DNA of 64,000 nt from NCBI RefSeq assembly GCF_035978755.1, contig NZ_CP108414.1:3720001-3784000 (forward strand), read 5' to 3'. The stretch comes from Streptomyces sp. NBC_01298. Its GTDB lineage: Bacteria; Actinomycetota; Actinomycetes; Streptomycetales; Streptomycetaceae. Shown piece by piece: positions 16,212-23,118 of the stretch. Position numbers and translations under genes: made by a program. Under the pieces are notes generated by a model. The model saw only the letters and a program-made list of their open reading frames with translations, searched no databases and was not told where the DNA came from. The stretch's first letter is position 1, and each line of letters opens with the position of its first letter.

Positions 16212-17402
16212 CTAGAGGATGACGTGGGGCAGGAAGCGGGCGTACTCGTCCGTGACCGGCCCCGCCGATTCGCGGATGCCGAGGCCCGCCGACTCGTCCT
16301 CGACGACCCACGTGCCGAGCACCACCCGGTTGCCGTCGAAGTCGGGCAGCGGGGCGAGGCCCTGGAAGACGTACGTCTCGTCCTCCTCCGGTGCGAACGG
16401 CTCGCCACCGACCGGGTGCAGGGTGACGCCCGCGCCCTCGCGCCCCAGCAGCGGCTTCGCCGCGTAGCCGGTGGTCGTGGCGAGCTCGCGCGGGCCGTCC
16501 AGGTAGGCGGGCAGCAGGTTGGGGTGCTCCGGGAAGAGCTCCCACAGGACCGCCAGCAGCGCCTTGTTGGAGAGCAGCATCTTCCACAGCGGCTCGATCC
16601 AGGCGGTGGTGCCGGAGCCGCCGCCGTGGTCGTACGTCCCGAGGACCTGCGGGGCGAACTCGTCGGTGGCCAGCCACTCCCACGGGTAGAGCTTGAAGAT
16701 CGCGCGGATGAAGCCGAGCTTCTCGTCCACGAACCGGCCGGACAGGCTGTCCCAGCCGATCCGCTCCACCGACAGCTCCCGGGTCTCGATGCCGGCCTGC
16801 TCGGCGGTCTCCTGGAGGTAGGCGACCGTCATCAGGTCCTCGCCGAGCTCGTCGGTCTCGGAGTGCGCGAAGTGCACCGGGCCGGGCGGCAGCAGCTCCG
16901 CCTGACGGCGCCAGGCCTCGACGAGCCGCTCGTGGAGGGAGTTCCACTGGTCGGCGCCGGGGAAGCGCTCCTCCATCCAGAACCACTGCGGACTGGCCGC
17001 CTCCACGAGGGAGGTGGGGGTGTCCGCGTTGTACTCCAGCATCTTGGCGGGGCCGCCGGTGCCGTCGTAGCGCAGGTCGAAGCGGCCGTAGAGCGAGGGC
17101 TGTTCGGCGCGGCGCCGCCAGGACTCGGCGATCAGCGCGGCGAGCTTCGGGTCGGTGATGCCGAGGTCGGCGAAGCGGTCGTGGTCGACTATGTGCTGGG
17201 CCGCGGCCAGGCACATGGCGTGCAGCTCCTCGACGACGTTCTCCAGCGCCTCGACCTCGGGGAGGGTGAAGGAGTAGTACGCGCTCTCGTCCCAGTAGGG
17301 GCGCAGGGAGTCGTCGGGGTAGCGGGTCAGGGGGTAGATCAGCCCCTGTTCCTCGACGGTCTTCTGCCAGTCGGGGCGGGGCTCGATGGTGTGGCGCTGC
17401 AC
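16212..17402 (-). CDS. Glutathionylspermidine synthase-like ATP-grasp protein (YgiC/YjfC type)
   Basis: A 396-residue protein of the glutathionylspermidine synthase-like ATP-grasp family. Visible family parts are RFDLRYDGTGGPAKMLEYNA and DTPTSLVEAA in the N-terminal half. The C-terminal half has the ATP-grasp-like AAKPLLGREGAGV and DETYVFQGLAPLPDFDGNRV. Streptomycetes make neither glutathione nor trypanothione, so the amine and peptide partners are unknown; it probably ligates a carboxylate to an amine or peptide. It begins 6 bases after the small lipoprotein gene (17409-17735), with which it forms an operon; the same pairing exists for E. coli ygiB-ygiC. Confidence 0.88.
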   Translation of the reverse strand: MQRHTIEPRPDWQKTVEEQGLIYPLTRYPDDSLRPYWDESAYYSFTLPEVEALENVVEELHAMCLAAAQHIVDHDRFADLGITDPKLAALIAESWRRRAEQPSLYGRFDLRYDGTGGPAKMLEYNADTPTSLVEAASPQWFWMEERFPGADQWNSLHERLVEAWRRQAELLPPGPVHFAHSETDELGEDLMTVAYLQETAEQAGIETRELSVERIGWDSLSGRFVDEKLGFIRAIFKLYPWEWLATDEFAPQVLGTYDHGGGSGTTAWIEPLWKMLLSNKALLAVLWELFPEHPNLLPAYLDGPRELATTTGYAAKPLLGREGAGVTLHPVGGEPFAPEEDETYVFQGLAPLPDFDGNRVVLGTWVVEDESAGLGIRESAGPVTDEYARFLPHVIL

Positions 17403-17408
17403 GCTGGA

Positions 17409-17735
17409 TCAGCCGCCCGAGGAGCTCTTGTGGCTGCCGCCGATGCCGCCGCGGGTGACGGCGGACTTGTCGAAGCTGCCGCCGCTGACCCTGTTCTTCG
17501 CGACGCTGCCGCCGTAGTAGTAGGCGCCGCGGCCGCCGCTCTTGCACTCCTTGGAGTTCAGCTTCTCCAGGGTGGCGCGGTCCGCGCAGCGCTTGTCGGG
17601 CTCGCTGCTGCTTCCGCACGCCACCAGGGCCGCGGCGAGCAGGCCCATGCCGCCGAGGGCGACGGTGCCGGAGCGCATGCGGCGTTGGGTGCGCGTGGTG
17701 TCGGTGCTGCTACTACTACTGCTGCTGCTGTCCAT
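17409..17735 (-). CDS. Small YgiB-like lipoprotein
   Basis: A 108-residue predicted lipoprotein: Ser-rich N-terminus encoded by a run of AGC/AGT codons, basic region TRTQRRMRS, hydrophobic helix and lipobox LVAC, then a short mature part. The C-terminus SAVTRGGIGGSHKSSSGG closely resembles the end of E. coli YgiB (DUF1190), which carries VTRGGFGES and a Ser/Gly tail, and the partner gene is likewise a YgiC-like ATP-grasp enzyme. The TRGG(I/F)G tail could be what the enzyme binds or modifies; this is inference. GGGGGAG lies 9 bases before the ATG. Confidence 0.8.
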   Translation of the reverse strand: MDSSSSSSSSTDTTRTQRRMRSGTVALGGMGLLAAALVACGSSSEPDKRCADRATLEKLNSKECKSGGRGAYYYGGSVAKNRVSGGSFDKSAVTRGGIGGSHKSSSGG

Positions 17736-17839
17736 GGACTGTTCGCTCCCCCTGGGGTGGCCGGCTGCCCACAGACTAGAACGGCCGCCCCGGCCGACGG
17801 AATCCGGCCGACGTGGGATCCGTGACCTAGAGTCGGTTC

Positions 17840-18679
17840 GTGCTCATTGGGATGATTTGCGCGCTCGGTGCGGCGGTCTGCTTCGGCACGGCGTCGGTCC
17901 TGCAGGCCGTGGCGACGCGGGCGACGGTGCCGGGGACGGGTTCGGGGGTGGACACCGCGCTCTTCCTGCGGGCGCTGCGCCAGTGGCGCTATCTCGCCGG
18001 ACTCTGCCTGGACGGGATCGGCTTCGTCCTCCAGATCATCGCCCTGCGTCACATCCCGATCTACGCGGTGGGCGCGGCCCTCGCCGCCAGCCTCGCGGTG
18101 ACCGCGGTGGTCGCGGCGCGGCTGCTGAAGGTGCGGCTGAGCGGGACGGAGTGGGGCGCGGTCGCGGTGGTGTGCGCGGGGCTGGTGATGCTCGGGCTGG
18201 CCTCCGGGGAGGAGGGCTCCGGCAAGGGCACGCTCGCGCTGAAGCTGGGGCTGCTGGCGGTGGCCGGACTGGTGCTGGTCGTCGGGGCCGTGGCGGGCGG
18301 GCTGCCGGACCGCAGCCGGGCGCTGACGCTCGGCCTGGCCGCCGGGACGGGCTTCGGGGTGGTGGAGGTGGCCGTCCGCCTCATCGACGACATCTCGCTC
18401 TCCGCCCTGTCGAACCCGGCGTTCTACGCGCTGCTGCTCGGCGGCGGCTCCGCCTTCCTGCTGCTCACCTCGGCGCTCCAGCGCGGCTCGGTGACGGCGG
18501 CGACCGCCGGACTGGTGCTGGGCGAGACGATCGGCCCGGCGGTGGTGGGCGTGGCCTGGCTGGGCGACCGCACCCGCGAGGGCCTGACCTGGCTGGCGGT
18601 GGCGGGCTTCCTGATCGCCGTGGCCGGAGCCCTGGCCCTGGCCCGCTTCGGCGAACCCCCGGCGGAGCCGACTCCCTGA
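17840..18679 (+). CDS. DMT-superfamily (EamA-like) integral membrane protein
   Basis: A 279-residue protein with nine or ten predicted helices and the drug/metabolite transporter style (MICALGAAVCFGTASVLQAVA at the start, and internal two-fold similarity with GLVLGETIGPAVVGVAWLGD in the second half). Substrate unknown. GTG 17840 was used; TAGAGT ends 6 bases before it, the spacing of a leaderless Streptomyces promoter, and an ATG lies four codons inside. It is divergent from the YgiB/YgiC-like operon and followed by repeat DNA. Confidence 0.85.
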   Translation: MLIGMICALGAAVCFGTASVLQAVATRATVPGTGSGVDTALFLRALRQWRYLAGLCLDGIGFVLQIIALRHIPIYAVGAALAASLAVTAVVAARLLKVRLSGTEWGAVAVVCAGLVMLGLASGEEGSGKGTLALKLGLLAVAGLVLVVGAVAGGLPDRSRALTLGLAAGTGFGVVEVAVRLIDDISLSALSNPAFYALLLGGGSAFLLLTSALQRGSVTAATAGLVLGETIGPAVVGVAWLGDRTREGLTWLAVAGFLIAVAGALALARFGEPPAEPTP

Positions 18680-18696
18680 GCACGGCCGGGCCATCT

Positions 18697-18876
18697 CAGC
18701 CGTCCGGCGCTTGAGGACCGGGGTGTGGTCTTTCAGCCGTCCGGCGCTTGAGGACCGGGGTGTGGGGCGGAGCCCCAGGACGGGTCCGGGCAGAGCCCGG
18801 GGAACGGGCGAAGGGCGGGTAGGGGACTTCGCCCCGCGCAGCGGCAGCTGTCGGCGGGGACAGCCCCGCAGGGCCC
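18697..18876 (+). repeat. Intergenic repeat copy 2, with a duplicated 32-bp head
   Basis: A 32-bp unit beginning CAGCCGTCCGGCGCTTGAGG is present twice in direct orientation, at 18697-18728 and 18734-18765. It is followed once by the rest of the family: GGGGCGGAGCCCC, GGGCGAAGGGCGGGTAGGGG, CTTCGCCCCGCGCAGCGGC and GGGGACAGCCCCGCAGGG, stopping at the stop codon of the MocR gene. Confidence 0.85.
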
Positions 18877-18877
18877 C

Positions 18878-20314
18878 TCACGGCAGGGCCGCGACCAGCG
18901 CGGCCAGCGTCGGCGCCCACGCGCTCTGGGACGGCGTCCCGAAGCCGACGACCAGGGCCTCGCGCGCGGGCATGACCGCCGCCGGGTGCCGGAAGAAGGA
19001 CAGCGGCAGCAGCCCCAGGTCCTGCCAGGCGGCCGACCGCAGGGCCGCCCGTTCCCCGCCCGCCGGAAGGTCCAGCACCGCGTGCAGCCCCGCCGCGATG
19101 CCGGAAACCTCCGCACGGTCCCCGACGGCCGCCACCAGCTCGTCGCGCCGCTTCCGGTACCGCAGCCGCATCTCCCGCACGTGCCGGTCGTACGCCCCCG
19201 ACCGGATGAACTCCGCGAGCGTCAGCTGGTCCAGGGCGCTGGAGCTCCAGTCGGTGTGGTCCTTCACCGCGAGCGCCTCCTCCGTCAGCGGTCCGGGCAG
19301 CACCATCCAGCCCATGCGCAGCCCCGGAGCCAGGGACTTGCTCGCCGTGCCCAGGTAGACCACCCGGTCCGGGTCCAGTCCCTGGAGCGCGCCGACCGGC
19401 TGGCGGTCGTAGCGGAACTCGCCGTCGTAGTCGTCCTCCAGGATCAGCCCGCCCGTGGACCGGGCCCAGTCCACCGCCGCCGCCCGCCGCCCGGGCGTCA
19501 GCGCGGCGCCCGTGGGGAACTGGTGCGCCGGCGTCAGCAGCACCGCCCCCGCGCCCGAACCGGCCAGCTCGGTGGTGCGGGCCCCCGCCCCGTCCACCGC
19601 CAGCGGCCGCGTCCGCAGCCCGGCGCCGGTCAGCAGGTCCCGGTGCACGTCCAGCCCGTACCCCTCCACCGCGATCTCCCGGACGCGGCGCGCCCGCAGC
19701 ATCCTGGCGAGCAGCAGCAGCGCCTGGCCGAAGCCCGCGCACAGCACGATGTGTTCGGGGTCCGCGTACACCCCGCGGGCCCGCGCCAGGTACCCGGCGA
19801 GCGCTTCGCGCAGCTCCACCCGGCCGCGCGGGTCCTGGTACCCGAAGGCCTCGTTCGGGGCCCCGGTCAGCGCCCGCCGGGCCGCCGCGAGCCAGGCGGC
19901 GCGCGGGAAGCCGCCGAGGTCCGGGGAACCGGGCTTCAGGCTGTACGAGGTCTGCGCGCGCACGGGGCGCCGTACGGGCACGGCCGCCGCGGGACGCCGG
20001 CCCCTGACGCCGACACCGGCGTGGGGGCCGGCGCCGGCCCCCACCCGGGCCCGCTCCGCGACCCGGGTCCCGGAGCCCCGGCGGGCGGTCAGCCAGCCCT
20101 CGGCGACGAGTTCGGCGTAGGCCTCGGCGACGGTGTTGCGGGCGATCCCGAGGTCCACCGCGAGCGACCGCGAGGACGGCAGCCGGGTGCCCGGGGCCAG
20201 CCGCCCGCTGCGCGCGGCCTCGCGCAGCGCCTCGGTCAGCCCGGCCCGGACACCGCGCCCGGGGACCGGTTCCAGATGCAGGTCGGCGCCGAAAGTGGCC
20301 CAGGAATCTGTCAT
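18878..20314 (-). CDS. MocR/PdxR-type regulator (GntR HTH fused to aminotransferase fold)
   Basis: A 478-residue regulator with an N-terminal GntR winged helix (about residues 18-80: LREAARSGRLAPGTRLPSSR ... GIARNTVAEAYAELVAEGWL) joined to a class I aminotransferase-like domain. The PLP lysine is K326 in GTASKSLAPGLRMGW and the DDYDGEFRYDRQP motif is typical of MocR proteins. These use PLP or a related ligand as effector rather than catalysing transamination. ATG 20314 is next to a perfect palindrome (20316-20330) shared with the divergent AhpD-like gene, its probable target and autoregulation site. Target metabolism unknown. Confidence 0.92.
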   Translation of the reverse strand: MTDSWATFGADLHLEPVPGRGVRAGLTEALREAARSGRLAPGTRLPSSRSLAVDLGIARNTVAEAYAELVAEGWLTARRGSGTRVAERARVGAGAGPHAGVGVRGRRPAAAVPVRRPVRAQTSYSLKPGSPDLGGFPRAAWLAAARRALTGAPNEAFGYQDPRGRVELREALAGYLARARGVYADPEHIVLCAGFGQALLLLARMLRARRVREIAVEGYGLDVHRDLLTGAGLRTRPLAVDGAGARTTELAGSGAGAVLLTPAHQFPTGAALTPGRRAAAVDWARSTGGLILEDDYDGEFRYDRQPVGALQGLDPDRVVYLGTASKSLAPGLRMGWMVLPGPLTEEALAVKDHTDWSSSALDQLTLAEFIRSGAYDRHVREMRLRYRKRRDELVAAVGDRAEVSGIAAGLHAVLDLPAGGERAALRSAAWQDLGLLPLSFFRHPAAVMPAREALVVGFGTPSQSAWAPTLAALVAALP

Positions 20315-20315
20315 G

Positions 20316-20330
20316 GATATGGACCATATC
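20316..20330. promoter_or_regulatory. Palindromic operator GATATGGACCATATC between mocR and the AhpD-like gene
   Basis: A perfect 7+1+7 palindrome (GATATGG-A-CCATATC) starts one base upstream of the mocR ATG and sits 30-45 bases before the divergent gene's ATG, covering its -35 zone. It is the natural site for the MocR-type protein to repress itself and control its neighbour. Confidence 0.7.
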
Positions 20331-20348
20331 GGCGGGCCGCCCACCTCC

Positions 20349-20354
20349 TAGGCT
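20349..20354 (+). promoter_or_regulatory. Leaderless-type -10 box of the AhpD-like gene
   Basis: TAGGCT ends 6 bases before the ATG at 20361, with no Shine-Dalgarno sequence between. This spacing suggests transcription starts at or next to the ATG. The -35 region would fall in the palindrome at 20316-20330. Confidence 0.5.
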
Positions 20355-20360
20355 GATGGC

Positions 20361-20849
20361 ATGACCCACACGGAAAAGGCGCCCGAGCACACCCCCCGCA
20401 TGCAGCTGGCGAAGCTCGCCCCGGAGTTCTACAAGGCCGCCGTGGCCCTGGACGCGGCCGCCGCGAAGGGGCTGGACCCGGCGCTGGTCGAGCTCGTCAA
20501 ACTGCGCGCCTCGCAGATCAACCACTGCGCCTTCTGCATCGACATGCACTCCAAGGACGCCCTCGCGGCGGGCGAGGAGGTGGAGCGGCTGCTGCTGCTC
20601 GCCGCCTGGGAGGAGTCGCGGCACTTCTACACGGAGAAGGAGCTCGCCGCGATCGAGCTGACGGAGGCCGTGACCGTCCTGACCGACGGTTTCGTCCCCG
20701 ACGCGGTCTACGAGCGGGCCGCCAAGCACTTCGAGGAGAAGGAACTGGCCCAATTGATCGCCCTGATCGCCGCGATCAACGTCTGGAACCGCATCGGCGT
20801 CACCACCCGCCTGACCCCGGGGCACTACACCCCGGGCATGTACAAGTGA
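20361..20849 (+). CDS. AhpD-like carboxymuconolactone decarboxylase family protein
   Basis: A 162-residue all-helical protein of the carboxymuconolactone decarboxylase/AhpD family. It has the redox motif C56-A-F-C59 within SQINHCAFCIDMHSKDA, typical of the alkylhydroperoxidase-like branch rather than true decarboxylases. Probable role: peroxide or thiol redox chemistry, with the CxxC pair and nearby His as active site. It is divergent from, and shares an operator with, the MocR-like regulator, and is probably leaderless. Its 3' end overlaps the convergent zinc-ribbon gene by 25 bases. Confidence 0.92.
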   Translation: MTHTEKAPEHTPRMQLAKLAPEFYKAAVALDAAAAKGLDPALVELVKLRASQINHCAFCIDMHSKDALAAGEEVERLLLLAAWEESRHFYTEKELAAIELTEAVTVLTDGFVPDAVYERAAKHFEEKELAQLIALIAAINVWNRIGVTTRLTPGHYTPGMYK

Positions 20850-21376
20850 CGGTTCCCGTCCCCTGACTGGATGCGGGCGATGGCCCGCAGCACCTCGTCC
20901 CGGTTCTCCGCCCGCTGCATCCACGCGGGCAGGCGGGCCACCACGGTCATCTTCCGGCCGTGGTCGTGCCAGGGAATCCCCTCGCGCAGCGGCGCCCGCA
21001 CGAACCGCCGGATCAGGTCGAGGTGCTCCGGGCCGTAGGCCCACACCCAGCCGTGCCGGGTCTCGGCCTGCAGCCACAGACGGACTCCGAAGTACGGGTC
21101 CGTGGCCGGCTCGGCCCGGCCCCGGTACAGGGCCACGCCTCCGCCGCTCCGGGCCTTCGCCAGCCCGCAGTTCCGGCAGACGAGACGCCTGGGCGCGAAG
21201 GGATCCCGATCGTGGTCCCGATCGTGGTCCCGATCGTGCGCTCCGGCCGGCTCCGGACCTGCCACGACGTGCGCGGCCTTCGCGCAGCGGGGACAGCGCA
21301 CGAGGACCGACGCGAGGAAGTCGTACGCCGTGCTGCGCGGGTCCCGGAACCGGTGGCGGGTGGGGATCGAACTCAT
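20825..21376 (-). CDS. Zinc-ribbon protein of unknown function
   Basis: A 183-residue protein with a four-Cys zinc ribbon, CPRC ... CRNC, about 35 residues apart near the N-terminus (LVRCPRCAKAAHV and LVCRNCGLAKARS). Between the pairs lies a short HDRDHDRDHDRD repeat coded by tandem GATCGTGGTCCC units. The C-terminal part (YFGVRLWLQAETRHGWVWAY and the following helices) is Trp- and His-rich and not recognised. Start ATG 21376 directly precedes MSSIPTRHRFRDPR. Convergent with the AhpD-like gene, overlapping it by 25 bp. Function unknown. Confidence 0.8.
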   Translation of the reverse strand: MSSIPTRHRFRDPRSTAYDFLASVLVRCPRCAKAAHVVAGPEPAGAHDRDHDRDHDRDPFAPRRLVCRNCGLAKARSGGGVALYRGRAEPATDPYFGVRLWLQAETRHGWVWAYGPEHLDLIRRFVRAPLREGIPWHDHGRKMTVVARLPAWMQRAENRDEVLRAIARIQSGDGNRHLYMPGV

Positions 21377-21414
21377 CGGACCAGTATGCGAGCCGTGCGC
21401 CGAGCGGTCCGCCG

Positions 21415-22704
21415 TCAGCCGCCCGTGGGGCGGAAGGCGGTCAGGGCGGCCCTGTGGTGGGTCTGGATGAGCGTCCAGTCGGGCGCCGGGCCGGCCGTCA
21501 GGACGGCCCACTTCTTGCCGTCCTCGGCGACGAAGACCCGTTCCACGCCGCGGCGCCGGCCGTGCGATTCCGTGCTGTCGTACTCGTAGACCAGTTCCCC
21601 CGCCCCGGGGGCGTCCGGGGCCGGGCCCACGCTGATCTCCTGGTAGCCGGTGGTCTGGGCGCGCAGGTAGGCGGAGGCGCCCCGGACGGCCGCGAGCGGG
21701 GTCAGTTCGGGCTCGCTCACCTGGAAGACCTGGACCAGGGCGGCGCGGTCGGGAGAGCGGTAGAAGACCCCCGCGGCGGACTCCTCCCGGAGCCACCCGG
21801 CGGGGACGGCGATGGTGAATCCCTTCGCGTCGCGCACGGTCTCGTGGGCGGGGTCGCCGCCGCTCGGGCTGGGGGTGGGGCTGCCCGTGGCCGTGTCCGT
21901 GGCCGTCGGCGACGGGGAGCCGGTGTCCGTGGCCGAGGGCCCGGCCGTGCCCTCGTCGCTCGGCGCGACGCTGGAGGCCGCCGGTCCCGCCTGCGGGGGC
22001 TGCTCACCGGTGTCCCGCGCCACGAACCACACGGTGGCCGCGCCGAGCGCGAGCGCGGCCACGGCCACGGCCGCCGTGGTCGGCGTCAGCCAGCGCCGGG
22101 GGGCCGGGGGCGGCTCGGGGTACTCCGGCAGTCCGGGCTGCGGGTACGGATACGCGGGGTACGGGTACGGCTGCGGATCCTGCGCCGACGCCCCCGGGCC
22201 GTATCCGCCCGGCCCGGACCCCGGAGCCGGGGCGTAGCCCGGGACGGGCGGCGGGGGATAGCCCGGGACGGGCAGCGGGGGATAGCCCGGGGCAGGGGCC
22301 GGGCCTGCGGCAGGGGCAGGGCCCGGAGCGGGCGCGGCGTGCTGCCCGGGGGCCGGGTCGGGGCCCGGCGCCGGAGTCTCCGGCGGAGCCGGGGCCGGGG
22401 CGGGGACCGGGGCCGGGGCGTGGCCCGAGGCTGGGCCCGGAGCCGGAGTTGGACCCGGAGCCGGAGCCGGGTCGTAGCCCGAGGCGGGGCCCGGCGCCGG
22501 GGGCGTGGCCGGGTCGTGGCCCGAGGCCGGGCCCGGAGCCGGAGCCGGGTCGTAGCCCGAGGCTGGGCCCGGAGCCTGGGTCGGGGTCGGGGTCGGGGTC
22601 GGAGCCGGGGTCGGGCCCGGAGCCGGGCCCGGCGTCGGCTCCGGGTCGTTCGTGACCCAGCGTTGGGTCGCGGGGTCCCAGCGAGGGGTGGGCTCAGGGG
22701 CCAC
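21415..22704 (-). CDS. Pro-rich-headed membrane protein, last gene of the SAFS-motif operon
   Basis: Unrecognised 429-residue protein. It opens with a degenerate WDP(A)TQRWV motif of the kind seen near the start of many actinobacterial membrane proteins, followed by ~175 residues of Pro/Ala/Gly repeats (GPAPGPAS-like) coded by tandem GC-rich DNA. Then a single helix (TAAVAVAALALGAATVWFVA, near residue 220) and a Thr/Ser-rich spacer. The extracellular ~150-residue domain begins KGFTIAVPAGWLREESAAGV and resembles the lipoprotein-like domains often fused to bacterial Ser/Thr kinases. GTG 22704 lies 3 bases after the preceding stop, so the three genes form one operon. Confidence 0.82.
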   Translation of the reverse strand: MAPEPTPRWDPATQRWVTNDPEPTPGPAPGPTPAPTPTPTPTQAPGPASGYDPAPAPGPASGHDPATPPAPGPASGYDPAPAPGPTPAPGPASGHAPAPVPAPAPAPPETPAPGPDPAPGQHAAPAPGPAPAAGPAPAPGYPPLPVPGYPPPPVPGYAPAPGSGPGGYGPGASAQDPQPYPYPAYPYPQPGLPEYPEPPPAPRRWLTPTTAAVAVAALALGAATVWFVARDTGEQPPQAGPAASSVAPSDEGTAGPSATDTGSPSPTATDTATGSPTPSPSGGDPAHETVRDAKGFTIAVPAGWLREESAAGVFYRSPDRAALVQVFQVSEPELTPLAAVRGASAYLRAQTTGYQEISVGPAPDAPGAGELVYEYDSTESHGRRRGVERVFVAEDGKKWAVLTAGPAPDWTLIQTHHRAALTAFRPTGG

Positions 22705-22707
22705 GGG

Positions 22708-23118
22708 TCAGCCTCCCAGGCTGGTCAGGAGCCCGGCCAGGGCGGTGGCGGCGCTGACCGAGTCGACGAGGGGGGCCCAGCGTTCCAGGGCTCCGCGGAG
22801 CCGGGGGACCAGGCCGGGCCGGATCTCCTCGGCGCCCTCCAGCCCCTCCGCGACCCCGTCCAGTTCGGCGTCGAGCGCCGCCCTGTCCGCACCGCGCGGC
22901 AGCCGTACGAGGGCCGCGCGCAGCTCCAGTACGGCGTCGAGGAGGACCTGCGGCCCGACGGTGTCCTCCCCCGCTCCCCCGTGGTGCACGGTGTTGGTGT
23001 TGTCGCCGCCGCCGATGCTGAACGCGCTGTCGGTGACCCGGCCGATGCTGACCGCGGGCTCCCGCCCGGCCGCGCCCGTACCCGCGCCCGTACCCGTAAC
23101 GCCGTCTTCAGTTGCCAC
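22708..23118 (-). CDS. Small unknown protein with N-terminal SAFSIGGGDNTN motif
   Basis: Unrecognised 136-residue protein. A Gly/Ala-rich first 22 residues lead into SIGRVTDSAFSIGGGDNTNT (about residues 24-43), then a helical region (LLDAVLELRAALVRLPRGADRAAL..., residues 55-136) that could form coiled coils and ends in a hydrophobic helix AATALAGLLTSLGG. The SAFS(I/V)GGG(D/N)NTN segment also occurs at the extreme C-terminus of the protein encoded just upstream (23108-24811), whose 3' end overlaps this gene by 11 bases. A shared short, Gly/Asn-rich hydrophobic motif in adjacent genes suggests that the two proteins interact through it. Confidence 0.8.
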   Translation of the reverse strand: MATEDGVTGTGAGTGAAGREPAVSIGRVTDSAFSIGGGDNTNTVHHGGAGEDTVGPQVLLDAVLELRAALVRLPRGADRAALDAELDGVAEGLEGAEEIRPGLVPRLRGALERWAPLVDSVSAATALAGLLTSLGG

